Assembly: GCF_900104705.1 (NCBI RefSeq)
Contig: NZ_LT629734.1
Location: 1,116,001-1,180,000, forward strand
Direction: 5' to 3'
From: Agrococcus carbonis
Lineage (GTDB): Bacteria > Actinomycetota > Actinomycetes > Actinomycetales > Microbacteriaceae
Length of the DNA: 64,000 nt
The translations under genes were made by a program, and so were the position numbers. Below the pieces are notes generated by a model that did not search any database, was not told where the DNA came from, and was given only the letters and a program-made list of their open reading frames with translations. Below are positions 24,122-32,314 of the stretch, one piece after another; positions within the stretch are counted from its first letter, which is position 1; the number at the start of each line of letters is the position of its first letter.

Positions 24122-24164
24122 CCGCGGCCGCGGCGTCGACTCCCGAGTCGGCCCGCGGCCGCGG
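24122..24164. terminator. Large double palindrome after the small peptide gene
   Basis: Two identical 12-bp arms CCGCGGCCGCGG (24122-24133 and 24153-24164), each itself palindromic, flank an inner stem CGACTC/GAGTCG (24137-24142/24145-24150). Folded, this gives about 18 bp of nearly pure GC. It lies between the small peptide gene (+) and the Usp gene (-) and should end both transcripts. Confidence 0.7.
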
Positions 24165-24203
24165 CGCGTCCGGCGGCGCACGTCCGGCGGATGCGGTGTC
24201 CGG

Positions 24204-25037
24204 CTAGGTGCCGAGCACGAGCACGGGGCCCTTCGGCCGCACCACGAGGTCATGGCTGACCGAGCCCAGGAAGAAGCGCGCGAGGCCTCCCGCCGCGTGG
24301 CTCGCGACGACGACGAGCGCAGAGTCGCCCTCCTGGCGCAGCACCTCGGCTGCCGGCCCCATCTCGAGCCGGCTCTCGACGCGAGCGCCGAGCGAGCCGG
24401 CGAACTCGACCGCATCCTCGAGCAGCTCGCGATGGATGTCCTCGAGCACGTCGATGTCGGCCTGCGTGGGGTACTCGCCGAAGCCGTGGCTCCACCCGGC
24501 CGGCACATCCCACGCGTGCACGATGCGGACGCTCGCGCCCAGCGCGTCGGCCTCGGCGATCGCGAGCTCGAGCGCCGCGCGGGCCTCGGCGGTGCCGTCG
24601 ATCCCGACCACGAGCGCCGAAGGGCGCACGGCGGGGGCGTCCACCGGGACGACGGCCACGGCGCGCCGCCCAGGCCGGCCCGCGAGCCGCGCGCCGAGGG
24701 TCCACGGGCTCCGGATGCCGGCATCCGGACCGCCGACGACCACGAGCGCGTCCTCCGCGAGCCTCCGACCGAGCTCGTCGAGAGCCGCCCCCTGCACCGT
24801 CTCGGTCTCGACCCGGATGCCGGGGTGGGCGAGCCGCACCGCGTCGGCCACCTCCATGAGCCCGACGCGCTGCGCCGAGCGCTCGCTCGTCGCCGAGAGG
24901 TAGTCGCTGCCCTTCGGGGTGCCGCCCATCGCGTGCAGCAGCACGAGCGGTCGGTCGAGGGCGATCGTCGCCGCCCAGTCGAGCGCTGCCTGCGACGCGG
25001 TCGAGCCGTCCCAACCGACGATGATCGAGCTGAACAT
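24204..25037 (-). CDS. Universal stress protein, tandem Usp domains
   Basis: 277 residues, two Usp domains (about 1-135 and 140-277). The first starts SSIIVGWDGSTASQAALDWA; the second has LVVGIDGTAEARAALELAI and ends with VVVASHAAGGLARFFLGSVS and VRPKGPVLVLG, the ATP-binding G-x2-G-x9-G(S/T) region. This is the two-domain form that mycobacteria place under DosR control. GGAGGAG precedes ATG 25037. A palindrome GGGCCGAAGGTCAC lies 35 nt upstream. It follows the DevR-like gene by 44 nt. Confidence 0.92.
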   Translation of the reverse strand: MFSSIIVGWDGSTASQAALDWAATIALDRPLVLLHAMGGTPKGSDYLSATSERSAQRVGLMEVADAVRLAHPGIRVETETVQGAALDELGRRLAEDALVVVGGPDAGIRSPWTLGARLAGRPGRRAVAVVPVDAPAVRPSALVVGIDGTAEARAALELAIAEADALGASVRIVHAWDVPAGWSHGFGEYPTQADIDVLEDIHRELLEDAVEFAGSLGARVESRLEMGPAAEVLRQEGDSALVVVASHAAGGLARFFLGSVSHDLVVRPKGPVLVLGT

Positions 25038-25071
25038 GGCCCCACGCTCCTCCGGCCCGTGCCGGGCGACC

Positions 25072-25085
25072 GGGCCGAAGGTCAC
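25072..25085. promoter_or_regulatory. DevR/OsdR-like palindrome upstream of Usp gene
   Basis: GGGCCGAAGGTCAC at 25072-25085, 35 nt before the usp start on the minus strand and overlapping the stop codon of the DevR-like gene. It is the least symmetrical of three copies of GGGSCGAAGGKCCC found in this 2-kb cluster. Confidence 0.4.
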
Positions 25086-25726
25086 ATCGACTCGTCCGAG
25101 TGCTTCCGGCCGAGCTCGTACACGGCCGCTTGCGTGCGGCGCTCGAGCCCGAGCTTGCGCAACAGGCCGGAGACGTAGTTCTTCACGGTCTTCTCCGCCA
25201 GCCCGAGACGGGCGCCGATCTGCCGGTTCGTCAGCCCCTCGGCGATGAGCGCGAGCACCTGGCGCTCCCGCAGCTGCAGCGACCCGAAGCGCGGGTCGTC
25301 GCGGCCGTCGGCGTCGCTCCGGGCCAAGATCCGCTTCCCGATCGCTGGGGGCATCAGCGGTCGGCCGGCCGCGACGGCGCGGATGGCGTCGACGAGGCGC
25401 GTGCCGGAGATGCTCTTGAGCACGTAGCCGTCGGCCCCCGCGAGCACCGCCGACAGCATCGCCTCGTCGTCGTCGAAGGCGGTGAGCACGAGGCAGCGCA
25501 CCTCCGGATGGCGAGACCGGATCTCGCGGCACAGGTCGATGCCGTCGCCGTCGGGGAGCCGCATGTCGAGCAGCGCGACGTCAGGCAGCGCAGCGGCGAT
25601 CCGCACGAGCGCGCGCCGCGCACCGTCGGCCTCGCCGACGACCTCGAAGCCGTCGACGCGGCCGAGGAGATCGGCGACGCCTCGCCGCACGATCTCGTGG
25701 TCGTCGACGAGGAAGATGCGGGTCAT
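25082..25726 (-). CDS. NarL/LuxR-type response regulator, DevR/DosR-like
   Basis: 214 residues. Receiver domain 1-120 with FLVDDHEIVRRGVADLL, phospho-acceptor Asp in VALLDMRLPDGDG, Thr in LVLTAFDDD and Lys in GYVLKSISG. The LuxR DNA-binding domain (about 145-205) reads LTNRQIGARLGLAEKTVKNY and ends in ERRTQAAVYELG. The VKNYVSGLLRKLGLERRTQAAV portion is the recognition region characteristic of mycobacterial DevR/DosR. Partner kinase is most likely the GAF kinase encoded 1.3 kb away on the other strand. Confidence 0.92.
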   Translation of the reverse strand: MTRIFLVDDHEIVRRGVADLLGRVDGFEVVGEADGARRALVRIAAALPDVALLDMRLPDGDGIDLCREIRSRHPEVRCLVLTAFDDDEAMLSAVLAGADGYVLKSISGTRLVDAIRAVAAGRPLMPPAIGKRILARSDADGRDDPRFGSLQLRERQVLALIAEGLTNRQIGARLGLAEKTVKNYVSGLLRKLGLERRTQAAVYELGRKHSDESM

Positions 25727-25795
25727 CGGCGCCTCCGAGCGGGTGGCCCGCACGGTACCACCGCGCTGCGCCGCGTGCCAGGGCGAGCCCGCGGC

Positions 25796-25999
25796 TCACA
25801 CGCCGAGCGTCTCCAGCAGGTGGTAGAGGAAGAAGACGGGCCAGACGGCCGCCTGGAGCAGCCCGAGGACCACGGCCCAGAAGCTGCCGTCGGAGTGCGC
25901 GATGAAGTAGATCGCGGCACCGATGTACGCGAGCAGGAAGAAGAAGCCCCACGGCCCCGCCTTCTCGACCACCCGCACGCTCCGCCGATCCTCGCCCAT
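25796..25999 (-). CDS. Small two-helix membrane protein
   Basis: 67 residues with two hydrophobic helices (about 16-34 and 40-62) rich in Phe and Trp: GPWGFFFLLAYIGAAIYFIA and WAVVLGLLQAAVWPVFFLYH. GGAGG ends 6 nt before ATG 25999, which supports this start over a GTG 12 nt earlier. It lies between the DevR-like gene and the second Usp gene on the same strand and has a DevR-type palindrome about 57 nt upstream, so it is probably part of the same regulon. Confidence 0.65.
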   Translation of the reverse strand: MGEDRRSVRVVEKAGPWGFFFLLAYIGAAIYFIAHSDGSFWAVVLGLLQAAVWPVFFLYHLLETLGV

Positions 26000-26055
26000 G
26001 CCGTCCTCCACCGTCTCGCCGAAGCCGAGTGTGCGCTCCGGTGGCCCGTGCTGCA

Positions 26056-26069
26056 GGGGCGAAGGTCCC
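26056..26069. promoter_or_regulatory. DevR/OsdR-like palindrome upstream of small membrane protein
   Basis: GGGGCGAAGGTCCC (26056-26069) is 57 nt before the small membrane protein start and just downstream of the second Usp gene. It matches the other two sites in the cluster at most positions. Confidence 0.4.
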
Positions 26070-26081
26070 GCTGCGGAGCGG

Positions 26082-26849
26082 TCAGCGATCCGCCCGCGCG
26101 ATGAGCACCGGCGCAGTGATGTTGATCAGCACGTCGTGCACGACGGGTCCGGCCACGGGGCCGCGGCCGGAGTCGCCGAGGACCACGAGCGAGGCCGAGC
26201 GCCCGGCATCCAGGAGCGCCTCGGCGACCGGTCTGCGCACGGCGCGCGCCGCGATCGACGGCGGCGCCCCCGCATCCGTCGCCACCGCCCGTGCGCGCGC
26301 GAGCGCATCGGCGGAGCCGGCCTCGCTCGCGCCGTCCGCCGGCGGTGACGCGAGCAGCAGGGTGAGCGGCTCCCCGAGCCGCTGCGCCTCCCTGGCCGCT
26401 GCGCGGACCGCCACGCTCGGGTCACCGGTGGGCGGGATGCCGGCGAGCACCCCGCGCCGCCCCTGGCGATCGTGCTCCGGGAGCACCGCGACGGAGCGCC
26501 GCGACGCGATCGCGACGAGCACGCCGCGCGAGCCGATGAGGCGCCCTCGCAAGAAGCCGGTCCTCCGGGTGCCGATCACGAGCAGATCGCCGGGCCGGCC
26601 GAGCGCGACCAGTGCGCGCATGACGCTGCCCTCGAGCAGGCGTGTCTCGCAGCGCACGTCGGCCGACTGCTGCCGGGCCGCCTCTTCCGCCTCGGCGAGG
26701 ATGCGCTCGCCGCGCACCGCGTCGGCCGCGTGCTCGGCCGCGTGGACGAGCACCACGCGCTCGCGGAGGGCCGCGGCTCGCGACACCGCCCACCGCAACG
26801 AGGTCGACGCCGACGCGCCCCGGTCGACGCCCACGAAGGTCTCGCCCAC
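26082..26849 (-). CDS. Universal stress protein family protein
   Basis: 255 residues from GTG 26849, chosen because GAGGGGGG lies 5 nt upstream. Two Usp-like halves: the first has ETFVGVDRGASASTSLRWAV and LLVIGTRRTGFLRGRLIGS; the second has LVVLGDSGRGPVAGPVVHDV and ends APVLIARA. The second ATP-binding glycine loop is more divergent than in the neighbouring Usp. It is divergent from the DevS-like kinase across a 140-nt region with a DevR-type palindrome. Confidence 0.85.
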   Translation of the reverse strand: MGETFVGVDRGASASTSLRWAVSRAAALRERVVLVHAAEHAADAVRGERILAEAEEAARQQSADVRCETRLLEGSVMRALVALGRPGDLLVIGTRRTGFLRGRLIGSRGVLVAIASRRSVAVLPEHDRQGRRGVLAGIPPTGDPSVAVRAAAREAQRLGEPLTLLLASPPADGASEAGSADALARARAVATDAGAPPSIAARAVRRPVAEALLDAGRSASLVVLGDSGRGPVAGPVVHDVLINITAPVLIARADR

Positions 26850-26937
26850 GCGATCCCCCCTCACCCAGGAGCCTCGCGGGGCGACCGAAGCGACCCGCTC
26901 CATGGGTCAAGGCTCACAGCGGCGAGCGAGGGGTGCA

Positions 26938-26962
26938 GGGCCGAAGGGCCCAGGCGTATACT
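26938..26962 (+). promoter_or_regulatory. Promoter with DevR/OsdR-like palindrome before the sensor kinase
   Basis: GGGCCGAAGGGCCC (26938-26951), the most symmetrical copy (GGGCC...GGCCC), is followed 5 nt later by TATACT (26957-26962), a perfect -10 hexamer. There is no -35. The palindrome would lie in the spacer, so binding may repress, or activation may come from a site further up. Confidence 0.5.
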
Positions 26963-26989
26963 CCCGACCTGCAACGACGTGAAGGCGAG

Positions 26990-28684
26990 ATGCGGATGAC
27001 CGAGCGCCGGGAGCCCCCCGCGCTCTCGACCGGGCGCGACGACGGGCTGGTCCACGCCGCGGCCGACCTCACCGAGTCTCCGCACGATTCGCAGGCGCGG
27101 CTGCGGCGGCTGCTGCGGGTCAGCCAGTCGATGGTCGAGGAGCTCGACCTCGAGGCGGTGCTGCGGCGCATCGTCGAGGCGGCGGTGCAGCTCGTCGGCG
27201 CGAAGTACGGGGCGCTCGGCGTCATCGCGCCCGACGGGCACCTCGAGCGCTTCATCCACGTCGGCATCCCGGAGGCGCTCGCGGCCCGGATGGGCGAGCT
27301 CCCGAAGGGCCTCGGCCTGCTCGGCGCGATCATCGACGACCCGCGGCCCATCCGCCTCGCGCACCTGGGCAGCGATCCGAGATCCATCGGGTTCCCGCCG
27401 CACCATCCGCCGATGGAGAGCTTCCTCGGCGTGCCCATCCGGGTGCGCGCCGAGGTGTTCGGCAACGTCTACCTCACCGAAGCCGCATCCGGCGCCTTCA
27501 CTGCGGACGACGAGGCGCTCCTCGGCGAGCTCGCCGCGACTGCAGGCATCGCGATCGACAACGCGCGCCTGTTCGAGGAATCCATGCGGCGCCAGCGGTG
27601 GGCGGCGGCGCTCGCCGAGATCACCGCCACCCTCCTCTCCGAGCACGAGGGCGACCCGCTGCAGCTCGTCGCCGACCGGGTGCTCGAGCTCGCCGCCGCG
27701 GATCTCGCGTGCATCGTGCGGCCCGTCTCCGCCGAGGAGGTGCGCATCGAGACCGCCGCTGGACGACGAGCGGCGGGCCTCGAGGGCGAAACGCTGAGCG
27801 GTCGCGGCTCGCTGAGCGCCCGCGTCATCGCGAGCGGCCAGCCTGCGATGGCGGCCATGGCTGCGGCGGACGTGCGGTTCGAGCGCGGGTCGACCCTCGC
27901 GGTGTCCGTCGCGACCGCGGGGCGCCCCGTGACGGTGCTCAGCGCGAGCCGGGATGCGGGGCGCGCCGAGTTCTCAGCCGCCGAGCTCGAGATGGCCGCC
28001 GACTTCGCGAGCCAGGTCGGCGTCGCGCTCGAGCTGGCGGCGAACCGGTCGGATCACGAGCGGCTGGCGCTGCTCGAGGAGCGCGCCAGGATCGCCGCCG
28101 ACCTGCACGACCACGTCATCCAGCGGCTGTTCGCCGTCGGCCTCCAGCTGCAGTCGATCGCCGGCCGCCTCGACGACGAGCCGGCGGCTCGCGAGCAGCT
28201 CGTCGAGCAGGTGGAGTCGCTCGACCGTGCGATCGCCTCGATCCGCACCTCGATCTTCGCCCTGACCGCCCAGCGCGGCGAGAGCCCCACGCTGCGGCAC
28301 CGAGTGCTCGACCTGCTCACGGAGCTCGATCCCGTGCTCCCGCTCCCACCCCACGTCGGGTTCTCCGGCCCGGTCGACCTGACGATCACGGGCGCCCTCG
28401 CCGACGACGTGCTCGCCGCGATCAGGGAGGGTCTCGCGAACGCCGCGAAGCACGCGCACGCGCGCCGGACGAGCGTCTCGCTCGCGGTGCAGGATGCGAT
28501 GGTGACGCTCGAGATCACCGACGACGGCGTGGGCATCGGCGAGCTCGCGCACACGAGCGGCCTCGCCAACCTGAGCCGCCGCGCACGGCGCTGGGACGGC
28601 GACGCGCGGCTGGAATCGGGATTGGACGGGGGTGCGACGCTGCGATGGACGGCGCAGGTGCCGGCACCGGCACGATCGACCTGA
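26990..28684 (+). CDS. GAF-domain sensor histidine kinase, DevS/DosT-like
   Basis: 564 residues. GAF-A (about 50-195) contains GFPPHHPPMESFLGVPIRVR; in DevS/DosT the equivalent HHPPM segment supplies the proximal haem histidine, kept here at 138-139. GAF-B (about 205-350) is more divergent. The HisKA_3 dimerisation helix has RIAADLHDHVIQRLFAVGLQ with phospho-His 373, and the ATPase domain ends with ITDDGVGI. No transmembrane helix, so a soluble gas or redox sensor is likely. It should phosphorylate the DevR-like regulator. Start 26990 follows GAAGG by 4 nt; 26996 is an alternative. Confidence 0.92.
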   Translation: MRMTERREPPALSTGRDDGLVHAAADLTESPHDSQARLRRLLRVSQSMVEELDLEAVLRRIVEAAVQLVGAKYGALGVIAPDGHLERFIHVGIPEALAARMGELPKGLGLLGAIIDDPRPIRLAHLGSDPRSIGFPPHHPPMESFLGVPIRVRAEVFGNVYLTEAASGAFTADDEALLGELAATAGIAIDNARLFEESMRRQRWAAALAEITATLLSEHEGDPLQLVADRVLELAAADLACIVRPVSAEEVRIETAAGRRAAGLEGETLSGRGSLSARVIASGQPAMAAMAAADVRFERGSTLAVSVATAGRPVTVLSASRDAGRAEFSAAELEMAADFASQVGVALELAANRSDHERLALLEERARIAADLHDHVIQRLFAVGLQLQSIAGRLDDEPAAREQLVEQVESLDRAIASIRTSIFALTAQRGESPTLRHRVLDLLTELDPVLPLPPHVGFSGPVDLTITGALADDVLAAIREGLANAAKHAHARRTSVSLAVQDAMVTLEITDDGVGIGELAHTSGLANLSRRARRWDGDARLESGLDGGATLRWTAQVPAPARST

Positions 28685-28721
28685 GCCGGTCGCCCGGCGG
28701 CGAGTCGCTCCCGGGAACCAC

Positions 28722-28751
28722 GAAGGCCACCTGCTCTCGCAAGTGGCCTTC
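28722..28751. terminator. Hairpin between kinase gene and tRNA-Arg
   Basis: GAAGGCCAC (28722-28730) pairs perfectly with GTGGCCTTC (28743-28751). It ends the kinase mRNA on the plus strand and the tRNA-Arg transcript on the minus strand. Confidence 0.65.
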
Positions 28752-28770
28752 TGACTGTCTCAACACAGTG

Positions 28771-28843
28771 CGCGCCCGGAGGGACTCGAACCCCCAACCT
28801 TCTGATCCGTAGTCAGATGCTCTATCCGTTGAGCTACGGGCGC
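28771..28843 (-). tRNA. tRNA-Arg (anticodon ACG)
   Basis: Cloverleaf: acceptor GCGCCCG/CGGGCGC, D-loop AACGGATA, anticodon loop CTACGGA with ACG at 34-36, T-arm GGTTCGAGTCC. The 3' CCA is not encoded. A34 needs conversion to inosine by TadA, whose gene is at 10.2 kb in this window. Confidence 0.95.
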
Positions 28844-28926
28844 TTGGCCAAACGGCCAGGGATCAGTCTAACTGATCCCTGGCCGTCAGCGCGAATCGAG
28901 TCGCGCCGCGAGCGGCGCGACCAGGC

Positions 28927-29130
28927 TCACAGGGGGCGGATGTTCGCTGCCTGCGGGCCCTTGTTGCCCTCGACGATCTCGAACTCGACTGCCTGAGCCT
29001 CTTCGAGGGTCTTGAAGCCGTTGGACTGGATCTGGCTGTAGTGAGCGAACAGATCCTTGCCGCCGTCATCGGGCGCGATGAAGCCGAAGCCCTTGCCCGA
29101 GTCGAACCACTTGACGGTGCCGGTTGCCAT
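28927..29130 (-). CDS. Cold-shock protein (CspA family)
   Basis: 67 residues, one cold-shock domain: [20 protein letters not shown] with RNP1 KGFGFI, then [11 protein letters not shown] with RNP2-like FAHY, and [13 protein letters not shown]. It binds single-stranded nucleic acid as an RNA chaperone. GAAGGAAAT stands directly before ATG 29130. A structured 5' leader of about 70 nt precedes it, as in cold-regulated csp mRNAs. It is followed closely by tRNA-Arg. Confidence 0.96.
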   Translation of the reverse strand: MATGTVKWFDSGKGFGFIAPDDGGKDLFAHYSQIQSNGFKTLEEAQAVEFEIVEGNKGPQAANIRPL

Positions 29131-29151
29131 ATTTCCTTCAATCAATGCAAA

Positions 29152-29211
29152 GCAGCCGGAGCTGCGTTCAGAAGCGCAGAGCAAGATCTACTCTGCGCCG
29201 CCGCAAGCGTA
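29152..29211 (-). promoter_or_regulatory. Promoter and hairpin-containing 5' leader of the cold-shock gene
   Basis: On the minus strand TACGCT (29211-29206) is a -10 candidate. The leader then folds GCGCAGAG (29198-29191) with CTCTGCGC (29181-29174), and GCAGC (29165-29161) with GCTGC (29156-29152) around TCCG, just before the Shine-Dalgarno sequence. Confidence 0.5.
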
Positions 29212-29415
29212 GCGTCCCGAGCACCCGGCTCGCTGAGAAACTTCCTGCGGATCCCGCAGGTGCGCACCGCCGACGCACGACCGCAGGCGCAGCCCGCCTT
29301 CGGATAGCCTCATCGCATCCGCGCCCCGCGCGCGGAGAGCACGCCTCAGGCACCGCCGACCTCGCGTCCCCCAGCGCGCCGGCCGACGGCCGCCGCCGCA
29401 CCGTGGGAGCGCCCG

Positions 29416-30609
29416 ATGACGTCGTTCGAGCCGGTTCCGTCGCGCTCGCGACGCCGCATGCCTGTCCGCACCGCCGTCGGCACCGCAGCGCTGCTGGCCG
29501 CGGTCGCGCTCGGGGGCGCGATGGCGCTGTGGGGCGGCATCGTGCCGCCGCGGGGCTACGACACCGGCCCTGCGCCGAGCGCGGCGGCGCCGCAGCCGAC
29601 CTCCGGCACGCCGGCTGCCGACGCGCCGCCCGACGCGGCGCCCGACGCGGAGGTCGTCGCACTCGCCGACGCCATGTTCCTGACCGACGAGGGCCGCTCG
29701 ATCTTCTTCGCGGCCCGGCCGCGACTCGTCGACGCCGACGCGATCGCCGTCGAGTGCGCAGGCGTCGGCGACGCGGATGCTTCCGACCTGTTCACCGGCG
29801 GATGCTTCGTCGGCCAGGCGCTCAGCCGCGACGCCGATCGCATCTTCGTGCTCCGACCCGACGACGAGCGCCTGCACGGCTCGATGGTCTCCATCGCGGC
29901 GCACGAGCTGCTGCATGCCGTCTACGCGCGCGCCAGCCCGATGGAGCGCGCGCAGATCGACCGCCTGGTCGCGGACGCGACCGCCATGGTGCCGGCGAGC
30001 GATCCCGTGCACGAGCAGATCGAGTGGTCGGTCGCGGGCGACGAGGCGAACCGGGCGAACGAGCAGTTCGCCTACCTCGGGTCGCAGGTCGCCGTGGCGG
30101 GCGGGTTCCCGGCGCAGCTCGAGGAGCGCTACGCGAGGATCTTCACCGACCGGCTCGCGCTCGTGGATGCGCACCGGCGGGCGGATGCGGTGGTCGACGA
30201 CGCTGTCGCCGCGGCCGACGCGGCATGGTCGGCAGCGAACGACGCCGCCGCGCGCACCGCGCGGGACCGGGCGCAGCTCGACGCGGACCGCCGCGGCTAC
30301 GACGCCGCCGCGGCCACCTACGGCGAGGACCTCGCGCGGTTCGAGGCGACGCCGGCCGAGGAGCAGGCGCGCTGGGAGGTGACGCTGCGACCGGCCGGCG
30401 GGGCCGAGCTGACGATGTCGTGGGAGGCGTCGCTGCAGTACCGCTGGGAGGAGCTCGAGCGCTACCGCGGTGAGCTCGCGGCCCGCGCCACCGAGGTCGA
30501 GTCGGCCGAGGCGGAGGCGTCCGCCCTGCGCGCCGAGGCCGAGCAGCGCCGGGCGGACGCGCTCGCGCTCGCGCGGGCGGCGAACCCGAACGCCGTCATC
30601 GACGGCTGA
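29416..30609 (+). CDS. Membrane-anchored zincin-like metalloprotease, unknown family
   Basis: 397 residues. Arg-rich N-terminus, one transmembrane helix (about 18-41), a Pro/Ala linker, then an extracytoplasmic domain with H163-E-L-L-H167 (SIAAHELLHAVYARASP), the HExxH zinc site. A further Glu ligand could be in NEQFAYLGSQVAV. The C-terminal third (about 260-390) is a long Ala/Arg/Glu helix likely to be a coiled coil. Two Cys (113, 130) may form a disulfide. TAGCCT at about 29306 is a promoter candidate, giving a leader of about 100 nt. I do not recognise the family. Confidence 0.75.
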   Translation: MTSFEPVPSRSRRRMPVRTAVGTAALLAAVALGGAMALWGGIVPPRGYDTGPAPSAAAPQPTSGTPAADAPPDAAPDAEVVALADAMFLTDEGRSIFFAARPRLVDADAIAVECAGVGDADASDLFTGGCFVGQALSRDADRIFVLRPDDERLHGSMVSIAAHELLHAVYARASPMERAQIDRLVADATAMVPASDPVHEQIEWSVAGDEANRANEQFAYLGSQVAVAGGFPAQLEERYARIFTDRLALVDAHRRADAVVDDAVAAADAAWSAANDAAARTARDRAQLDADRRGYDAAAATYGEDLARFEATPAEEQARWEVTLRPAGGAELTMSWEASLQYRWEELERYRGELAARATEVESAEAEASALRAEAEQRRADALALARAANPNAVIDG

Positions 30610-30648
30610 CCGGCCGGCAGGACGGGCCCGCCGACCGGCCGGCGCCGG

Positions 30649-32172
30649 TCATCGGGCGCAGCGGCCCAGCATCGCGGCGTTGTCGCTGACGGTCCACTCG
30701 CGGCCGAGCGCGACCACGCGGTCGGGATCCACCGCGCTCGCGAACGAATGCGGCGCCGGCGGCACGCAGCCGATCGACGTGAGGACGACGGGGCCGACAC
30801 CCGTCGCGACGGCGCTGCCGATCGCGGCGTGCCCGAAGCGCAGGCCCGACGCGAGGTAGACGGTGCTCTGCGCGCCCGACCAGGCGGTCTGGAGCGTCGC
30901 GGCGTTGGTGCGGAAGCGGTCGGCGCCGCGCACGAGCTGCACCGCGGTGCCCGAGCTCGCGGCACGCACCTGATCCTGGTGCGCCTTCGCGAGCGTCGGG
31001 GCGCCGCCGACGATGACGAGCTCGGAGAGGCGGGCCTGCGCGAAGTAGCTGCGCACCGCATCCGGCATCGTGTTGACGCGGGGCGTGAGGACGAGCGGCA
31101 CGCCCGAGACGGCGGCCGAGGACGCGCCCGAAGTCGCGTCGGAGAGGTTGCGCTCGGCGGCCATGTAGGCGGATCGAGCGCCGGGGAACTCCTGCCGGGC
31201 GAAGTTCGCCGAGATCTCGGCGACGTCGCGGCCGGCGACGCGCGTGACCTGCGCCGCGGGCAGCGCCGAGCGGACCGCGCTCAGGCTCGCCTCGCTCAGC
31301 ACGCTCGCGGTGCCGACCGCGGTCACCGTCGCGGGGTTGAGCCGCCGCAGCTCGGCGAGGACCGCCGAGGAGGGACCGGCGGGATCGACGAGCAGGAGCG
31401 CGCGGTCATTGCGGGCCGCGGCGGGGGCAGCGGTGAGCGCCTCGAAGAAGACGTGGCTGGGCGCGAGGTAGACCTCGGAGACCTGGGTCGCATCGCTCGA
31501 CGACGCGCTCAGCTCGACCGAGGCCTGCATCGTGTCGCGTGCGGGGATGCGGTCGAAGGTCGTCTGCAGCGGCGCCGGCGGCGGGGAGGCGACGCGGCCG
31601 CCCGCGCGCACCCACTCCTGCACGTTCGCGTAGGTGGTCGGCTGCGCCGAGCCCACGTACTTGCCGAAGTTCACGGTGCCGATCAGGGCGGTCCGCGACG
31701 AGCCGCGGTAGTCGCGCACCTCGGCGACCCCGATGCCCATGGCCGTGTAGTCGCCGAGCAGGTGGGCCTTGTGGGCCGGCGAGTTGATCCACTGCGTGAC
31801 GAGCTCGGCGGCGCGCATGTCACTGCGCCACGCGATGATCTCGCCCGAGCGCGTCGAGCCCGCGGGGTAGCGCGACGCGAAGTCGGTGCGGTGCTTGAAC
31901 TGATCGGTCTGGCCGAGCTCGTAGCTCCACGACTGCGCGACGGTGTGGAGCGCCGGCATGAAGCGCAGCGGCGGCAGGTCCTCGGTGGCGCGGAACGCGT
32001 TGATCGCGTCGAAGACCGCGGCGAGCTCACCGGCGGTGTCGCGGTCGACGGCGACGCCCTGGGCGAGCGGCGCGGCGGCGGCGGGGGCGGCGGATGCCGT
32101 GGCACCGATGGGGAGGACGATGCCGACGGCCGCAGCGAGAGCGACGAGGACGGCGAGGGGGCGCGAGCGCAT
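30649..32172 (-). CDS. Secreted CAP-domain protein with cell-wall-binding (CWB2) repeats
   Basis: 507 residues. Signal peptide 1-29 (LAVLVALAAAVGIVLP, ending ASAAPA). CAP/SCP domain about 45-185: VFDAINAFRATEDLPPLRF, HTVAQSWSYELG, KHRTDF, SGEIIAW and TVNFGKY. From about 230 to the end are putative cell-wall-binding repeat type 2 units, recognised by VYLASGLRFGHAAIGSA, LVRGADRFRTNA and GPVVLTSIG. The product should be exported and held on the wall polymer. Its start is 143 nt from tRNA-Ser. Confidence 0.85.
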   Translation of the reverse strand: MRSRPLAVLVALAAAVGIVLPIGATASAAPAAAAPLAQGVAVDRDTAGELAAVFDAINAFRATEDLPPLRFMPALHTVAQSWSYELGQTDQFKHRTDFASRYPAGSTRSGEIIAWRSDMRAAELVTQWINSPAHKAHLLGDYTAMGIGVAEVRDYRGSSRTALIGTVNFGKYVGSAQPTTYANVQEWVRAGGRVASPPPAPLQTTFDRIPARDTMQASVELSASSSDATQVSEVYLAPSHVFFEALTAAPAAARNDRALLLVDPAGPSSAVLAELRRLNPATVTAVGTASVLSEASLSAVRSALPAAQVTRVAGRDVAEISANFARQEFPGARSAYMAAERNLSDATSGASSAAVSGVPLVLTPRVNTMPDAVRSYFAQARLSELVIVGGAPTLAKAHQDQVRAASSGTAVQLVRGADRFRTNAATLQTAWSGAQSTVYLASGLRFGHAAIGSAVATGVGPVVLTSIGCVPPAPHSFASAVDPDRVVALGREWTVSDNAAMLGRCAR

Positions 32173-32282
32173 GAGAGGACCTCGATCTGGGTTCGTGACG
32201 CACCAAGGGTACAAGTGCACGGCGTGTCATACCAGCGCTCGCGCAAACATGCGGTATTCGCAGGCGTGTCGCGGCACACGAA

Positions 32283-32311
32283 AGGCCCCGCATCCGAGGA
32301 TGGCGGGGCCT
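32283..32311. terminator. Hairpin terminator of tRNA-Ser(GCT)
   Basis: AGGCCCCG-CATCC (32283-32295) pairs with GGATG-(G)-CGGGGCCT (32298-32311), 13 bp with one bulged G, directly after the tRNA on the minus strand. Confidence 0.65.
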
Positions 32312-32314
32312 GCG

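Noticed and set aside
24000..24203. C-terminal extension of the Usp gene through the DDDIIM region on the minus strand
   Set aside because: The Usp frame ends with TAG at 24206-24204 after a complete Usp domain; minus-strand frames here start inside the hairpin and lack a Shine-Dalgarno sequence.
24002..28684. Lanthipeptide or other RiPP biosynthetic cluster around the DDDIIM peptide
   Set aside because: No LanB/C/M, YcaO, radical SAM, ATP-grasp or peptidase-ABC gene lies within the adjacent 5 kb on either side; only the precursor-like look remains.
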